A stretch of 64,000 nucleotides of DNA from Candidatus Sulfidibacterium hydrothermale (GTDB taxonomy: Bacteria; Bacteroidota; Bacteroidia; Bacteroidales; F082): contig NZ_CP083760.1 in the NCBI RefSeq assembly GCF_020149915.1, positions 124,001 through 188,000 of the forward strand, in the 5' to 3' direction. A program made the position numbers and the translations under genes. Under the pieces are notes generated by a model. It searched no databases and had not been told where the DNA came from. It worked only from the letters and a program-made list of their open reading frames with translations. How positions within the stretch are numbered: the stretch's first letter is position 1; each line of letters starts with the position of its first letter. Below, one piece after another: positions 1 to 8,924 of this stretch.

Positions 1-41
1 AAGTTTTATCCCGGAACGCCCATTTGTCCGCCGGAACACAA

Positions 42-71
42 AAAGTTCAAAAAGAAAAAAGTGTATCTTTG
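42..71 (+). promoter_or_regulatory. Promoter of metH-metF
   Basis: TATCTTTG at 64-71 matches the Bacteroidota -7 element TAnnTTTG. The -33 element is poor (AAGTTC around 42-48). Transcription from here would place the whole SAM riboswitch in the 5' leader. Confidence 0.6.
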
Positions 72-109
72 CCGCATATTTCAAATCCCTCCTGTTCGGT
101 GAGGCTTTT

Positions 110-225
110 GATTTATAAAGAAGGGTGGAGAGATTAGGCTCTGTGAAGCTCTGGCAACCTTCCGCCACAGGCGGAAAAGGTGCCAATACCTAACCCGTAC
201 GGCAACGGACGGGAAATGATAAATT
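110..225 (+). ncRNA. SAM-I type (S-box) riboswitch upstream of metH
   Basis: The S-box core is visible: a purine-rich GAGAGATTAG segment near 129, GTGAAGCTCTGGCAACC at about 143-159, then a GC-rich hairpin (CCGCC/GGCGG, about 162-174) followed by AAGGTGCCAA. The closing P1 helix pairs ATTTAT (111-116) with ATAAAT (219-224). Its place ahead of metH-metF fits feedback by S-adenosylmethionine. The expression platform is not obvious: an AT-only hairpin at 272-290 and a small stem over the region around 312-326 are candidates. A possible 11-codon reading frame (241-276) lies between the aptamer and the gene. Confidence 0.85.
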
Positions 226-353
226 AAAAGATTACGTTCAATGAAAAAACAAAACGATCTACACAATCTGTTGTAAAAGAATTTTTTACACGGCTATTTT
301 TATCCGGCTGCCGGCAAAAAATGCCGACGGACAAAGCCATAACTATCAATACC

Positions 354-3300
354 ATGACCAAAACCAAACCAGACATACGGGAAGAATTAAAAAAACGGGT
401 ACTTGTTTTGGATGGTGCCATGGGCACCATGATTCAACGGTATCATCTGGAAGAGAAAGACTACCGGGGCGAACGTTTTAAAAACGTGAAACAATTGCTC
501 AAAGGCAATAATGACCTGCTCAACATCACGCAACCGCATATTATCCGCGAAATTCACGAACAATACCTTGAGGCCGGAGCCGATATTATCGAAACCAACA
601 CCTTTAACGGAACCCGTATTTCGCAAAGCGATTACGGTTTGGAAAAATATGTGGACGAAATGAACTTTCAGGCTGCCCGGATTGCCCGTGAAGCCGCTGA
701 TAAATTTACCAAAAAAACGCCGGACAAACCCCGTTTTGTTGCCGGAGCCATGGGCCCGACCAACAAAACCGCTTCCATGTCTCCCAAAGTCAACGACCCT
801 GGCTACCGCGATGTCACTTTCGACGATCTCATGAAAGATTACTATGCACAGGCTTCCGCTTTGCTGAAAGGAGGTGCTGACATCTTGCTCGTCGAAACCA
901 TTTTTGACACCCTTAATGCCAAAGCGGCGCTTTTTGCCATCGAAAAGATCATGGAAGAAAAAGGGGAGAAAATTCCGGTAATGGTCTCTGGAACCATCAC
1001 CGACAACAGCGGGCGAACCCTGTCAGGACAAACACTGGAAGCTTTTTTTACTTCCATCAAGCATATCGAATTGCTCAGCGTCGGGTTAAATTGCTCTCTG
1101 GGCGCCGAGCAAATGCGGCCTTATCTGGCTGAATTATCACGTATTGCTCCTTTTCCCGTGAGCGTTTACCCCAATGCCGGATTGCCTAACCAATTTGGTG
1201 AATACGATGAAAGTCCGCACAAAATGGCCGGCCACATCAAAGAGTTTCTCGACAACCGGTATGCCAATATTGTCGGCGGTTGCTGCGGGACTACGCCGGA
1301 GCATATCCGGGAAATGGTACAACTGGCCGAAAAAGCACAAACGCGCCAGATTCCTCCTGCCCGTCATGTCACCGAGCTTAGTGGCCTGGAACCGGTGGTT
1401 ATCGACAAAAACAAAAACTTTGTCAATATTGGCGAACGGACCAATGTAAGCGGTTCCCGCCGGTTTGCCCGCCTTATCCGCGAAGGAAAATATGAAGAAG
1501 CGCTGTCTGTTGCCCGCGATCAGGTAGAAAACGGAGCTCAAATTCTGGATGTAAGCATGGACGACGGGATGCTGGACGCCAAAACCGAAATGGTGAAATT
1601 CCTGAACATGATGGCTTCCGACCCGGAAATCTCCAGGCTGCCTGTGATGATCGACTCTTCCAAATGGGAAGTTATTGAGGCCGGATTGAAATGTTTGCAG
1701 GGAAAAGGAATTGTAAATTCCATCAGCCTGAAAAACGGCGAAGAAGAGTTTCTGGAGCATGCCCGTATTATTCGTGATTTTGGAGCAGCTGTTGTGGTAA
1801 TGGCTTTTGACGAAAAAGGACAAGCAGCGACCTACGAAGACCGTATCCGGGTTTGTAAAAGGGCTTACGACCTGTTAACACAAAAAATAGCCTTTCCGCC
1901 CGAAGACATCATTTTCGATCCCAACATTTTGGCCATCGGCACCGGAATGGAAGAACACAGCAACTACGCCGTAGATTTTATCAAAGCCACCCGGTGGATT
2001 AAAGAAAATCTTCCGTATGCCCGGGTGAGCGGCGGCGTCAGCAACCTCTCGTTTGCTTTTCGTGGCAATAATACCGTACGCGAAGCCATTAATTCGGTAT
2101 TTCTCTACCATGCGATCAAAGCCGGAATGGACATGGGCATTGTTAACCCCGGGATGCTGCAGGTTTACGATGAGATAGAACCTGAACTGCGGACACTGGC
2201 TGAAGATGTAATACTTAACCGCCGGAAAGATGCAACCGAAAGGCTTCTGGCTTTTGCAGAAAAAATAAAAGACAAAAGCGGGAAAAAAGTTGTAAAAGAC
2301 AATGCCTGGCGTAAAGAACCCGTGGAAAAAAGGCTGGAACATGCACTGATAAAAGGAATCACCGAATACATCGAAGAAGATGTGGAAGAAGCCCGGAAAA
2401 AATATCCGAGAGCACTTCATGTGATTGAACAACCGCTGATGGCCGGGATGAATCGTGTGGGCGACCTTTTTGGAGAAGGAAAAATGTTTTTGCCCCAGGT
2501 GGTAAAAAGTGCCCGGGTGATGAAACAAGCCGTATCGTATCTGCTGCCCTATATCGAGGCGGAAAAAGAAGAAGGCGATACGGCCAACGCCGGAAAAGTG
2601 GTGCTGGCAACCGTGAAAGGCGATGTGCATGATATCGGAAAAAACATCGTGGGCGTGGTTCTCTCGTGTAACAACTATGAAGTAATTGATTTGGGCGTCA
2701 TGGTCCCTGCCGAAAAAATCCTGGAAATTGCAGAAAACGAAAAAGCTGACGTTGTCGGTCTCAGCGGCTTGATCACCCCGTCGCTGGAAGAAATGGTACA
2801 TGTTGCCGGCGAGATGAAACGCAAAGGATTAAAAATGCCGCTGCTCATCGGCGGTGCTACCACTTCAGCCATTCATACCGCTGTAAAAATTGCTCCGGGA
2901 TACGACCAGCCGGTCATTCATGTACGTGATGCTTCTAAAGTTACCGGCGTGCTTTCCCGGCTGTTTTCTCCTTCTGAACGAGAAAAATTCGTTGACGAAA
3001 TTCAGCGTTCTTATGAAAAACTAAGAAACGATCATTTTGGCCGGCAACAAAAGAAGGAATACATCAGCCTGCAGGAAGCCCGTGATAACCGGTTGAAAAT
3101 TGAATGGAAAAAAGAAGATCTTGCTGTTCCCCGGTTTACGGGAATACAATATTTTGATGATTATCCTTTGGAAGATTTGGTTCCTTTTATCGACTGGACT
3201 TTCTTTTTCCATACCTGGAAGATCACCGGAAAATATCCGGCTATTTTTGATGATCCGGTCAAGGGGGAAGAAGCCCGGAAACTTTACAACGACGGCAAAA

Positions 3301-4037
3301 AGATGCTGGACCGTATCCTTTCGGAGAAGTGGTTACAAGCACGTGGAGCCATTGGCATTTTTGCTGCCCAGGCTGTCGGAGACAGTGTGGAAGTTTTTTC
3401 AACCGACCAAAAAGAAAAACTGGCTGATTTTCACTTTCTGCGCAATCAGGAGAAAAAAGAGCCCGGCGTTCCCAATCTTTGTCTTTCTGACTTCATTGCT
3501 CCCCGCGAAACCGGTTTAACCGATTATCTGGGCTTTTTTGCCCTGACTACCGGCATCGGTATCGAGAAACACCTTCAAAAATTTGAAAAAGAGGGAGATG
3601 ACTACCAAGCCATTATGTTAAAAGTAATGGCTGACCGGCTGGCAGAAGCTTTTGCTGAACAAATGCACTGGCGTATCCGGAAAGAGATTTGGGGTTATGC
3701 TCCGGATGAAAATCTGGAGGTTAAAAATATTCTCCGTGAAAAATACCGCGGAATCCGTCCGGCACCGGGCTATCCTGCCTGCCCCGAACATTCCGAAAAA
3801 AAGACACTTTTTGATCTGCTACAGGCAGAAGAAAAAACCGGTATCCAGCTCACCGAGAATTTTGCCATGTATCCGGCAGCTTCGGTCAGCGGATACTACT
3901 TTGCCCATCCGGAAGCCCGTTATTTCAATGTGGGCCGGCTCTTGCCCGACCAGATAGAAGATTATGCCCGCCGGAAAAATCTTCCGGTAGAAAAAGTCAA
4001 AATATTACTGAACATGAATCTTGCGGAAAAAGAATAA
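354..4037 (+). CDS. metH: Cobalamin-dependent methionine synthase
   Basis: Transfers the methyl group of 5-methyltetrahydrofolate to homocysteine through methylcobalamin, in the cytoplasm. All modules of full-length MetH are present: N-terminal homocysteine domain ([10 protein letters not shown] near the start, zinc cysteines NCSLG and GGCCGT), pterin-binding domain ([14 protein letters not shown]), cobalamin cap and cobalamin-binding domain with the base-off motif DVHDIG, and the C-terminal S-adenosylmethionine reactivation domain ([15 protein letters not shown]). From the ATG at 354 it has 1227 residues, matching the usual length. An ATG at 321 would add 11 residues; 354 is preferred because homologues begin close to the LDGAMGT motif. 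It follows the SAM riboswitch and is followed after 13 bp by metF, so the two probably form one operon. Confidence 0.97.
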   Translation: MTKTKPDIREELKKRVLVLDGAMGTMIQRYHLEEKDYRGERFKNVKQLLKGNNDLLNITQPHIIREIHEQYLEAGADIIETNTFNGTRISQSDYGLEKYVDEMNFQAARIAREAADKFTKKTPDKPRFVAGAMGPTNKTASMSPKVNDPGYRDVTFDDLMKDYYAQASALLKGGADILLVETIFDTLNAKAALFAIEKIMEEKGEKIPVMVSGTITDNSGRTLSGQTLEAFFTSIKHIELLSVGLNCSLGAEQMRPYLAELSRIAPFPVSVYPNAGLPNQFGEYDESPHKMAGHIKEFLDNRYANIVGGCCGTTPEHIREMVQLAEKAQTRQIPPARHVTELSGLEPVVIDKNKNFVNIGERTNVSGSRRFARLIREGKYEEALSVARDQVENGAQILDVSMDDGMLDAKTEMVKFLNMMASDPEISRLPVMIDSSKWEVIEAGLKCLQGKGIVNSISLKNGEEEFLEHARIIRDFGAAVVVMAFDEKGQAATYEDRIRVCKRAYDLLTQKIAFPPEDIIFDPNILAIGTGMEEHSNYAVDFIKATRWIKENLPYARVSGGVSNLSFAFRGNNTVREAINSVFLYHAIKAGMDMGIVNPGMLQVYDEIEPELRTLAEDVILNRRKDATERLLAFAEKIKDKSGKKVVKDNAWRKEPVEKRLEHALIKGITEYIEEDVEEARKKYPRALHVIEQPLMAGMNRVGDLFGEGKMFLPQVVKSARVMKQAVSYLLPYIEAEKEEGDTANAGKVVLATVKGDVHDIGKNIVGVVLSCNNYEVIDLGVMVPAEKILEIAENEKADVVGLSGLITPSLEEMVHVAGEMKRKGLKMPLLIGGATTSAIHTAVKIAPGYDQPVIHVRDASKVTGVLSRLFSPSEREKFVDEIQRSYEKLRNDHFGRQQKKEYISLQEARDNRLKIEWKKEDLAVPRFTGIQYFDDYPLEDLVPFIDWTFFFHTWKITGKYPAIFDDPVKGEEARKLYNDGKKMLDRILSEKWLQARGAIGIFAAQAVGDSVEVFSTDQKEKLADFHFLRNQEKKEPGVPNLCLSDFIAPRETGLTDYLGFFALTTGIGIEKHLQKFEKEGDDYQAIMLKVMADRLAEAFAEQMHWRIRKEIWGYAPDENLEVKNILREKYRGIRPAPGYPACPEHSEKKTLFDLLQAEEKTGIQLTENFAMYPAASVSGYYFAHPEARYFNVGRLLPDQIEDYARRKNLPVEKVKILLNMNLAEKE

Positions 4038-4050
4038 AAAAACACAGCAT

Positions 4051-5013
4051 ATGAACGAACCGAAAGTAACCGAATATATTGCAGCGGCCGACAAAGCATT
4101 ATTCTCTTTTGAATTGCTGCCTCCGCTAAAAGGACAGGATTTCAGTGCCATACAAAAAGCGATCGATCCGTTGATCGAATTCAACCCGGCTTTTATCAAC
4201 ATCACCTATCACCAGCAGGAAGTCGTGTATGATACGCTCGACAACGGTTTAATGCGCAAAAGAACCGTTCGGAAAAGACCGGGAACCGTAGGTATTTCGG
4301 CAGCCATCAAATACCGGTATGGCATTCCGGTAGTCCCTCATATCATCTGTGGCGGTTTTACCCGCGAAGAAACCGAAAATGCGCTCATCGACCTGAATTT
4401 CCTCGGAATAAAAAACCTGCTGGTTGTCCGTGGTGATCCGCCCGTAGGAATGAAAAATTTTGTTCCCGAACCGGAAGGAAACGAACATGCGCTGGATCTG
4501 GTAAAGCAAATTGCCGATCTGAACAAAGGACATTATCTTGAAAAAGACATTAAAAACAACCGGGCTACCGATTTTTGTATCGGCGTAGCCGGATATCCGG
4601 AAAAACACAACGAATCACCCAATCGCGAAAGCGATCTTCATTTTCTGAAAAAGAAAATCGAAGCCGGTGCCGAATACATTGTGACACAAATGTTTTTCGA
4701 CAACCAGAAATATTTTGATTTTGTAAAAAGCTGCCGGGCCAAAGGCATTGACGTACCCATTATTCCCGGGTTAAAGCCCATCACATCCAAAAGCCAGATG
4801 ATTTCATTGCCCCAAACATTTCATGTCGATTTACCCGAAACACTGGTAAAAGAAATGCTCAAGTGCAAAAACAACGAACAAATCCGCCAGGTAGGAATTG
4901 AATGGGCCGTACAACAAGCCAAAGAGCTGCTTGATTTTGGCGTGCCGGTACTTCATTTTTATACCATGGGTAAATCGGATAACATTCGAAAAATTGCCGA
5001 GCAGATTTTTTAA
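4051..5013 (+). CDS. metF: 5,10-methylenetetrahydrofolate reductase
   Basis: FAD enzyme that makes 5-methyltetrahydrofolate, the methyl donor for MetH. Family motifs are intact: FELLPP near the N-terminus, VRGDPP in the middle, GVAGYPEKH, MFFDN and PIIPGLKPI toward the C-terminal half of the TIM barrel. From the ATG at 4051 it has 320 residues, a typical length. A TTG at 4021 would overlap metH and is rejected. The 13-bp gap from metH implies co-transcription under the same SAM riboswitch, so supply and use of the methyl group are controlled together. Confidence 0.95.
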   Translation: MNEPKVTEYIAAADKALFSFELLPPLKGQDFSAIQKAIDPLIEFNPAFINITYHQQEVVYDTLDNGLMRKRTVRKRPGTVGISAAIKYRYGIPVVPHIICGGFTREETENALIDLNFLGIKNLLVVRGDPPVGMKNFVPEPEGNEHALDLVKQIADLNKGHYLEKDIKNNRATDFCIGVAGYPEKHNESPNRESDLHFLKKKIEAGAEYIVTQMFFDNQKYFDFVKSCRAKGIDVPIIPGLKPITSKSQMISLPQTFHVDLPETLVKEMLKCKNNEQIRQVGIEWAVQQAKELLDFGVPVLHFYTMGKSDNIRKIAEQIF

Positions 5014-5093
5014 TACTGACCGGGAAATTCTTTTTAACCATCGTTTATCCAGAATAAATTGGTGACGAAAAGAATCGTACTACTACATTTGTC

Positions 5094-5148
5094 ATACCGA
5101 TTGAAAATCAAAAAGCACTAAAAGTGCATTTTAAAATATAATTGGTAT
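5094..5148. repeat. Palindromic dispersed repeat, copy 1
   Basis: A 55-nt imperfect palindrome whose ends (ATACCGATT / AATTGGTAT) are inverted repeats and whose centre GCACTAAAAGTGC forms a hairpin. The reverse complement of 11973-12023 matches 45 of 51 positions here. It lies downstream of metF in a 360-bp gap (5014-5373) that also holds the promoter and leader of the next operon. Confidence 0.7.
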
Positions 5149-5181
5149 CATTTCCAGGGCATAAAAATTTTTTAAGAAATA

Positions 5182-5210
5182 TTTGATCATTTCAATTTTT
5201 GCTACTTTTG
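5182..5210 (+). promoter_or_regulatory. Promoter of the hydroxyproline dehydratase operon
   Basis: TTTG at 5182-5185, 17 nt, then TACTTTTG at 5203-5210, close to the Bacteroidota consensus although the spacer is slightly short. It leaves a leader of roughly 160 nt before the activase start codon. Confidence 0.6.
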
Positions 5211-5229
5211 CCCTGATACATCAGAAACT

Positions 5230-5304
5230 ATGAAAACTTTCATTCCTCTTAATCCGCTTTCGCACCGGGCAGGCAAATGCTTGTTTGAGTGCTGGATTTT
5301 CTGA
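5230..5304 (+). CDS. Possible 24-residue leader peptide
   Basis: A short ATG...TGA frame lies in the leader between the promoter and the activase gene. The peptide begins MKTFIPLNPLSHRAG and ends CLFECWIF. There is no recognisable Shine-Dalgarno site, and such short frames arise by chance. It is recorded because it sits in an unusually long leader of a catabolic operon and contains two proline codons. No function is claimed. Confidence 0.2.
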   Translation: MKTFIPLNPLSHRAGKCLFECWIF

Positions 5305-5373
5305 TACTTTCTCCTTCCTTTTTTCACCCTTACGGGGATAAAATCCTTTTTCATCACCTTTAAATTTTTCTCC

Positions 5374-6168
5374 ATGGAAGGAGTTATTTTTGATATTAAA
5401 CATTATGCCCTGCATGACGGACCGGGCATCCGGCAAACGGTTTTCCTGAAAGGTTGTCCGCTTTCGTGCTGGTGGTGTCATAATCCCGAAAGCCGCAGCC
5501 GGCAGCCGTTTACCTATGTCAAAGAAGAAAAACTGGATGGCCGGATTGTCCGCGAAACAGAAACCGTAGGTTATAAAATCCCGGTAGATGAGCTGTTGGA
5601 TACAATAGAACGTGACACGCTGCTTTTTGAAGAATCAGGTGGCGGTGTAACTTTTTCGGGCGGTGAGCCGCTGCTGCAGTTCGATTTTCTGAAAACGGTT
5701 TTACAGCAATGCCGCCAGCGCGAAATTCATACCTGCGTGGACACCACGGCTTACACCGAACCCGAAAAACTGGAAGCGGTTGCCCGTTACACGAACCTGT
5801 TCCTTGTAGATATCAAACACATGAATGAGGCTGCTCACCGGAAATTCACCGGCGTAAGCAACAGGCAAATCCTGGATAACATCCGGCAGCTCGACCGGTG
5901 GGACAAAACAATCATTATCCGCTACCCGCTGATTCCGGGCATTAACGACGATGAAAGCAACCTGTTGCAAATGATGGCTTTTCTGTCGAAACTGCAGCAG
6001 AAACCTGAAATCAGCATCTTGCCGTACCACAAAATCGGCAGTCATAAATACGCCCGTTTCGGGATGGAATACAAAATGAACGGGGTGGAAGAACCTTCTG
6101 CCGAAGCCGTGGAAGAGGTAAAAACCCTTTTTGAAAACGGCGGCTTTTCCGTCAACATCGGCGGATAA
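5374..6168 (+). CDS. Glycyl radical enzyme activating enzyme (radical SAM)
   Basis: Radical SAM activase that installs the glycyl radical on the enzyme encoded 48 bp downstream. The cluster motif is GCPLSCWWCHNPE (C28, C32, C35), followed by FSGGEPLLQ (SAM-binding GGE) and the PflA-like VDIKHMN and PGINDDE segments. At 264 residues it is short. Between the radical SAM motif and the GGE motif there are only about 65 residues with no cysteine, so the ferredoxin-like insert with two extra [4Fe-4S] clusters found in many non-PFL activases is absent. In this it resembles PflA. Its partner is probably the hydroxyproline dehydratase downstream (HypE role), assigned from adjacency. Confidence 0.9.
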   Translation: MEGVIFDIKHYALHDGPGIRQTVFLKGCPLSCWWCHNPESRSRQPFTYVKEEKLDGRIVRETETVGYKIPVDELLDTIERDTLLFEESGGGVTFSGGEPLLQFDFLKTVLQQCRQREIHTCVDTTAYTEPEKLEAVARYTNLFLVDIKHMNEAAHRKFTGVSNRQILDNIRQLDRWDKTIIIRYPLIPGINDDESNLLQMMAFLSKLQQKPEISILPYHKIGSHKYARFGMEYKMNGVEEPSAEAVEEVKTLFENGGFSVNIGG

Positions 6169-6216
6169 CGGATAATATAAGCCATCAAATCATTAAAACA
6201 GAAAAAATCGAAAACC

Positions 6217-8580
6217 ATGAATAACAGAATCGAAAAACTCAGAACCCAAAGCCAAAATGCCATTCCGCGTATTTCGCCCGAAAGGGCACAGCTTGTTACC
6301 CGCTTCTATCAAAGTGACATCGCCGGACAGGTAACCGTGCCGGTAAAACGGGCGCTGGCGCTGAAATATATCCTTGAAAATAAAACCCTCTGCCTGAACG
6401 ATGACGAGCTGATTGTGGGCGAACGTGGTCCGGCGCCCAAAGCCGTGCCCACCTATCCCGAAATCACGCTGCACTCGCTGCACGACCTTGAAGTGCTCAA
6501 CAGCCGGCCGAAAGTGTGGTTCCGCGTGGACGACGAAACCAAACGGATTTATAAAGAAGAAATCATCCCTTTCTGGAAAGGGAAATCGAACCGCGACAAA
6601 ATTTTTGCCCGCCTCGACCCCGCATGGAAACAGGCTTATGAAGCCGGCGTGTTTACCGAATTTCAGGAACAACGTGCTCCGGGCCATACGGTGCTCGGAA
6701 AAAAGATGTTTGGCAAAGGTTTCCTCGACCTGAAAAACGACATCCGGCAGGCACTGGAAAAACTGGATTATTTCAACGACCGCGAAGCGTATGCCAAAAG
6801 TGAAGAGCTGAAAGCCATGGACATTGCTGCCGACGCCATACTGCTGTATGCCCGTCGTTACGCGGATTTGCTGGAACAGGAAGCCGGAAAAACCACCGAC
6901 ACCACACGAAAAGCTGAGTTGCTGGAAATGGCCGCCATTTGTCGCCGTGTGCCGGCCCATGCCCCGCAAACTTTCCACGAAGCCCTGCAGCATTACTGGT
7001 TTATCCACATCGGCGTAATTACCGAAGTGAACCCGTGGGACAGCTTTAACCCGGGCCGGCTCGACCAGCATCTGTGGCCGTTTTATCAAAAAGAACTGAA
7101 AGCCGGAACACTGACAGAGGAAAAAGCCAAAGAGCTGCTCGAAGCGTTTTGGGTGAAATTCAATAATCATCCGGCGCCCCCGAAAATCGGCGTTACCGCC
7201 AAAGAAAGCAGTACGTACACCGACTTTGCCCTCATCAACCTCGGCGGCGTAAACCCCGATGGCAGCGATGCCGTAAACCCGCTGACTTACCTGATATTGG
7301 ATGTGATTGAAGAGATGCGCCTGTTGCAACCCAGCTCAATGATTCAGGTGAGCAAAAAGAACCCCGACCGGTTTATCAAACGTACGGCCCGCATCATCAA
7401 AACCGGATTTGGCCAGCCTTCGGTATTCAATACCGATGCTATTGTGCAGGAGCTGCTCAACCAGGGAAAAAGTCTGGAAGATGCCCGCAACGGCGGGGCC
7501 AGCGGCTGCGTGGAAACCGGGGCTTTCGGCACCGAAAGTTACATCCTCACTGGCTATTTCAACCTCACCAAAGTGTTCGAAATTACCCTGCACAACGGCA
7601 CCGACCCGATGACCGGAAAGAAAATCGGCCTGGAAACCGGCGACGTTACGCAGTTCAACACTTTTGATGAGCTGATGGAAGCATTTAAAAAACAGTTACA
7701 CTATTTCATTGACATCAAGATAAAAGGTAATAATCTGATTGATAGTGTCATTATGGAAAATCTGCCGGTGCCTTTTCTCTCTTTGTTCATCGACGACTGC
7801 ATTGCCAATGCCAAAGATTACAACGCCGGTGGCGCGCGGTACAACACCAGCTACATTCAGGGAGTCGGGTTGGGCACACTCACCGACGTGCTGACATCCA
7901 TTCGTTACAACGTGTTTGAACAGCAGAAATATACGCTTGCGCAGATGCTGGAAGCGGCGGCGGCCGACTTTGAGGGATACGATAAACTGCGGAACGATTT
8001 GCTGAACCATACGCCCAAGTACGGCAACGATGATGATTATGCCGATGCACAGGCCGTGCGGATTTTCAACCTGTTTTACGAAGCGGTTAACGGCCGGCCC
8101 ACGGTAAAAGGCGGGCATTTTCGCATCAACATGCTGCCTACCACCTCGCATGTGTATTTCGGCAGCGTAACCGGTGCCACACTCGACGGCCGCAAAGCCC
8201 GCAAGCCGCTGTCCGAAGGGATTTCCCCATTTCAGGGAGCCGACCGCAAAGGCCCGTCGGCAGTAATTCGTTCGGCAGCCAAAATCGATCATTTGAAAAC
8301 CGGCGGAACGCTGCTGAATCAAAAGTTTAATCCCTCGTTACTGGAAGATGAAAAAGGGCTGGATGCATTGGTACAACTTATCCGCACCTATTTCCGGATG
8401 GACGGACATCACATCCAGTTCAACGTGGTTACGGCCGAAACGCTGCGCGATGCCCAGAAACATCCGGAAGACCACAAAGACCTGATTGTCCGCGTAGCCG
8501 GCTACAGCGATTATTTTAACGATCTTGGCGAAGAGCTGCAAAACGAAATCATCCGCCGCACCGAGCATGCCGCGTTTTAA
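6217..8580 (+). CDS. hypD: Glycyl radical enzyme, trans-4-hydroxy-L-proline dehydratase
   Basis: A 787-residue glycyl radical enzyme. The radical site is RVAGYSDYF near the C-terminus (G762) and the thiyl site is SGCVETGAFG (C431, E433). Several stretches match remembered HypD sequences closely: GELIVGE-like DDELIVGERG, PTYPEI, EEIIPFWK, FTEFQEQRAPGHTV, PAPPKIGVT, KYGNDDDYAD and LPTTSHVYFG. HypD dehydrates trans-4-hydroxy-L-proline to pyrroline-5-carboxylate, which ProC reduces to proline. No proC is in the window, so proline formation would rely on a gene elsewhere. It is co-transcribed with its activase. Related lyases of choline, glycerol or isethionate have different residues around the cysteine, but another hydroxyproline isomer or related substrate cannot be excluded. 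GC content is a little higher than in neighbouring genes. Confidence 0.87.
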   Translation: MNNRIEKLRTQSQNAIPRISPERAQLVTRFYQSDIAGQVTVPVKRALALKYILENKTLCLNDDELIVGERGPAPKAVPTYPEITLHSLHDLEVLNSRPKVWFRVDDETKRIYKEEIIPFWKGKSNRDKIFARLDPAWKQAYEAGVFTEFQEQRAPGHTVLGKKMFGKGFLDLKNDIRQALEKLDYFNDREAYAKSEELKAMDIAADAILLYARRYADLLEQEAGKTTDTTRKAELLEMAAICRRVPAHAPQTFHEALQHYWFIHIGVITEVNPWDSFNPGRLDQHLWPFYQKELKAGTLTEEKAKELLEAFWVKFNNHPAPPKIGVTAKESSTYTDFALINLGGVNPDGSDAVNPLTYLILDVIEEMRLLQPSSMIQVSKKNPDRFIKRTARIIKTGFGQPSVFNTDAIVQELLNQGKSLEDARNGGASGCVETGAFGTESYILTGYFNLTKVFEITLHNGTDPMTGKKIGLETGDVTQFNTFDELMEAFKKQLHYFIDIKIKGNNLIDSVIMENLPVPFLSLFIDDCIANAKDYNAGGARYNTSYIQGVGLGTLTDVLTSIRYNVFEQQKYTLAQMLEAAAADFEGYDKLRNDLLNHTPKYGNDDDYADAQAVRIFNLFYEAVNGRPTVKGGHFRINMLPTTSHVYFGSVTGATLDGRKARKPLSEGISPFQGADRKGPSAVIRSAAKIDHLKTGGTLLNQKFNPSLLEDEKGLDALVQLIRTYFRMDGHHIQFNVVTAETLRDAQKHPEDHKDLIVRVAGYSDYFNDLGEELQNEIIRRTEHAAF

Positions 8581-8597
8581 CAATATTCAGGTCATCT

Positions 8598-8629
8598 CAC
8601 CTTTCAGGTCGATCCAGACCTGAAAGGTG
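8598..8629. terminator. Perfect 13-bp hairpin, repeat family CACCTTTCAGGTC
   Basis: CACCTTTCAGGTC, a 6-nt loop, then the exact complement. It lies 18 bp after hypD and can act as its terminator, although no long T-run follows. Related hairpins occur at 11892-11922 and 12030-12061. Confidence 0.6.
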
Positions 8630-8686
8630 GAAATGCCGGAACTTTGATTAGAAAAGATTAACCAAAGGACGTTTCATTGGAAATGC

Positions 8687-8708
8687 GTCCGCGTTTGCAA
8701 ACGCGGAC
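8687..8708. repeat. Perfect 22-bp GC-rich palindrome
   Basis: GTCCGCGTTTGC and its mirror complement form an uninterrupted 22-bp palindrome in the 344-bp gap between hypD and the acyl-CoA synthetase gene. It could be a REP-like element or part of a transcription end. Only one copy was noticed here. Confidence 0.55.
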
Positions 8709-8803
8709 GAGTGAGGGGGTTGAAAATACGTCTGCACATCCATCAAATATCCAAGCATTCGAACCATCAAAAAACCGGTTTTTTCGAAAATCAGGCATTG
8801 ATT

Positions 8804-8833
8804 TTTGATTTTTCACAGATTTTTCTACTTTTA
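8804..8833 (+). promoter_or_regulatory. Promoter of the acyl-CoA synthetase gene
   Basis: TTTG at 8804-8807, 18 nt, then TACTTTTA at 8826-8833, one base from the Bacteroidota -7 consensus. It implies a leader of about 85 nt. Confidence 0.5.
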
Positions 8834-8924
8834 CGGCTCAGGACAAAAAAAGGACAGTCACAGCGCGCTTTTTAATGAATTATTTTAACGAACCACTTTT
8901 ACAGCGGTTGTAATTTTTAGTGTT

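Noticed and set aside
6193-7329. A 378-codon minus-strand frame opposite hypD
   Set aside because: It is the antisense of a well-supported glycyl radical enzyme in GC-rich sequence; its product has no motifs and is rich in F, Q, H and G, as is typical of antisense frames.
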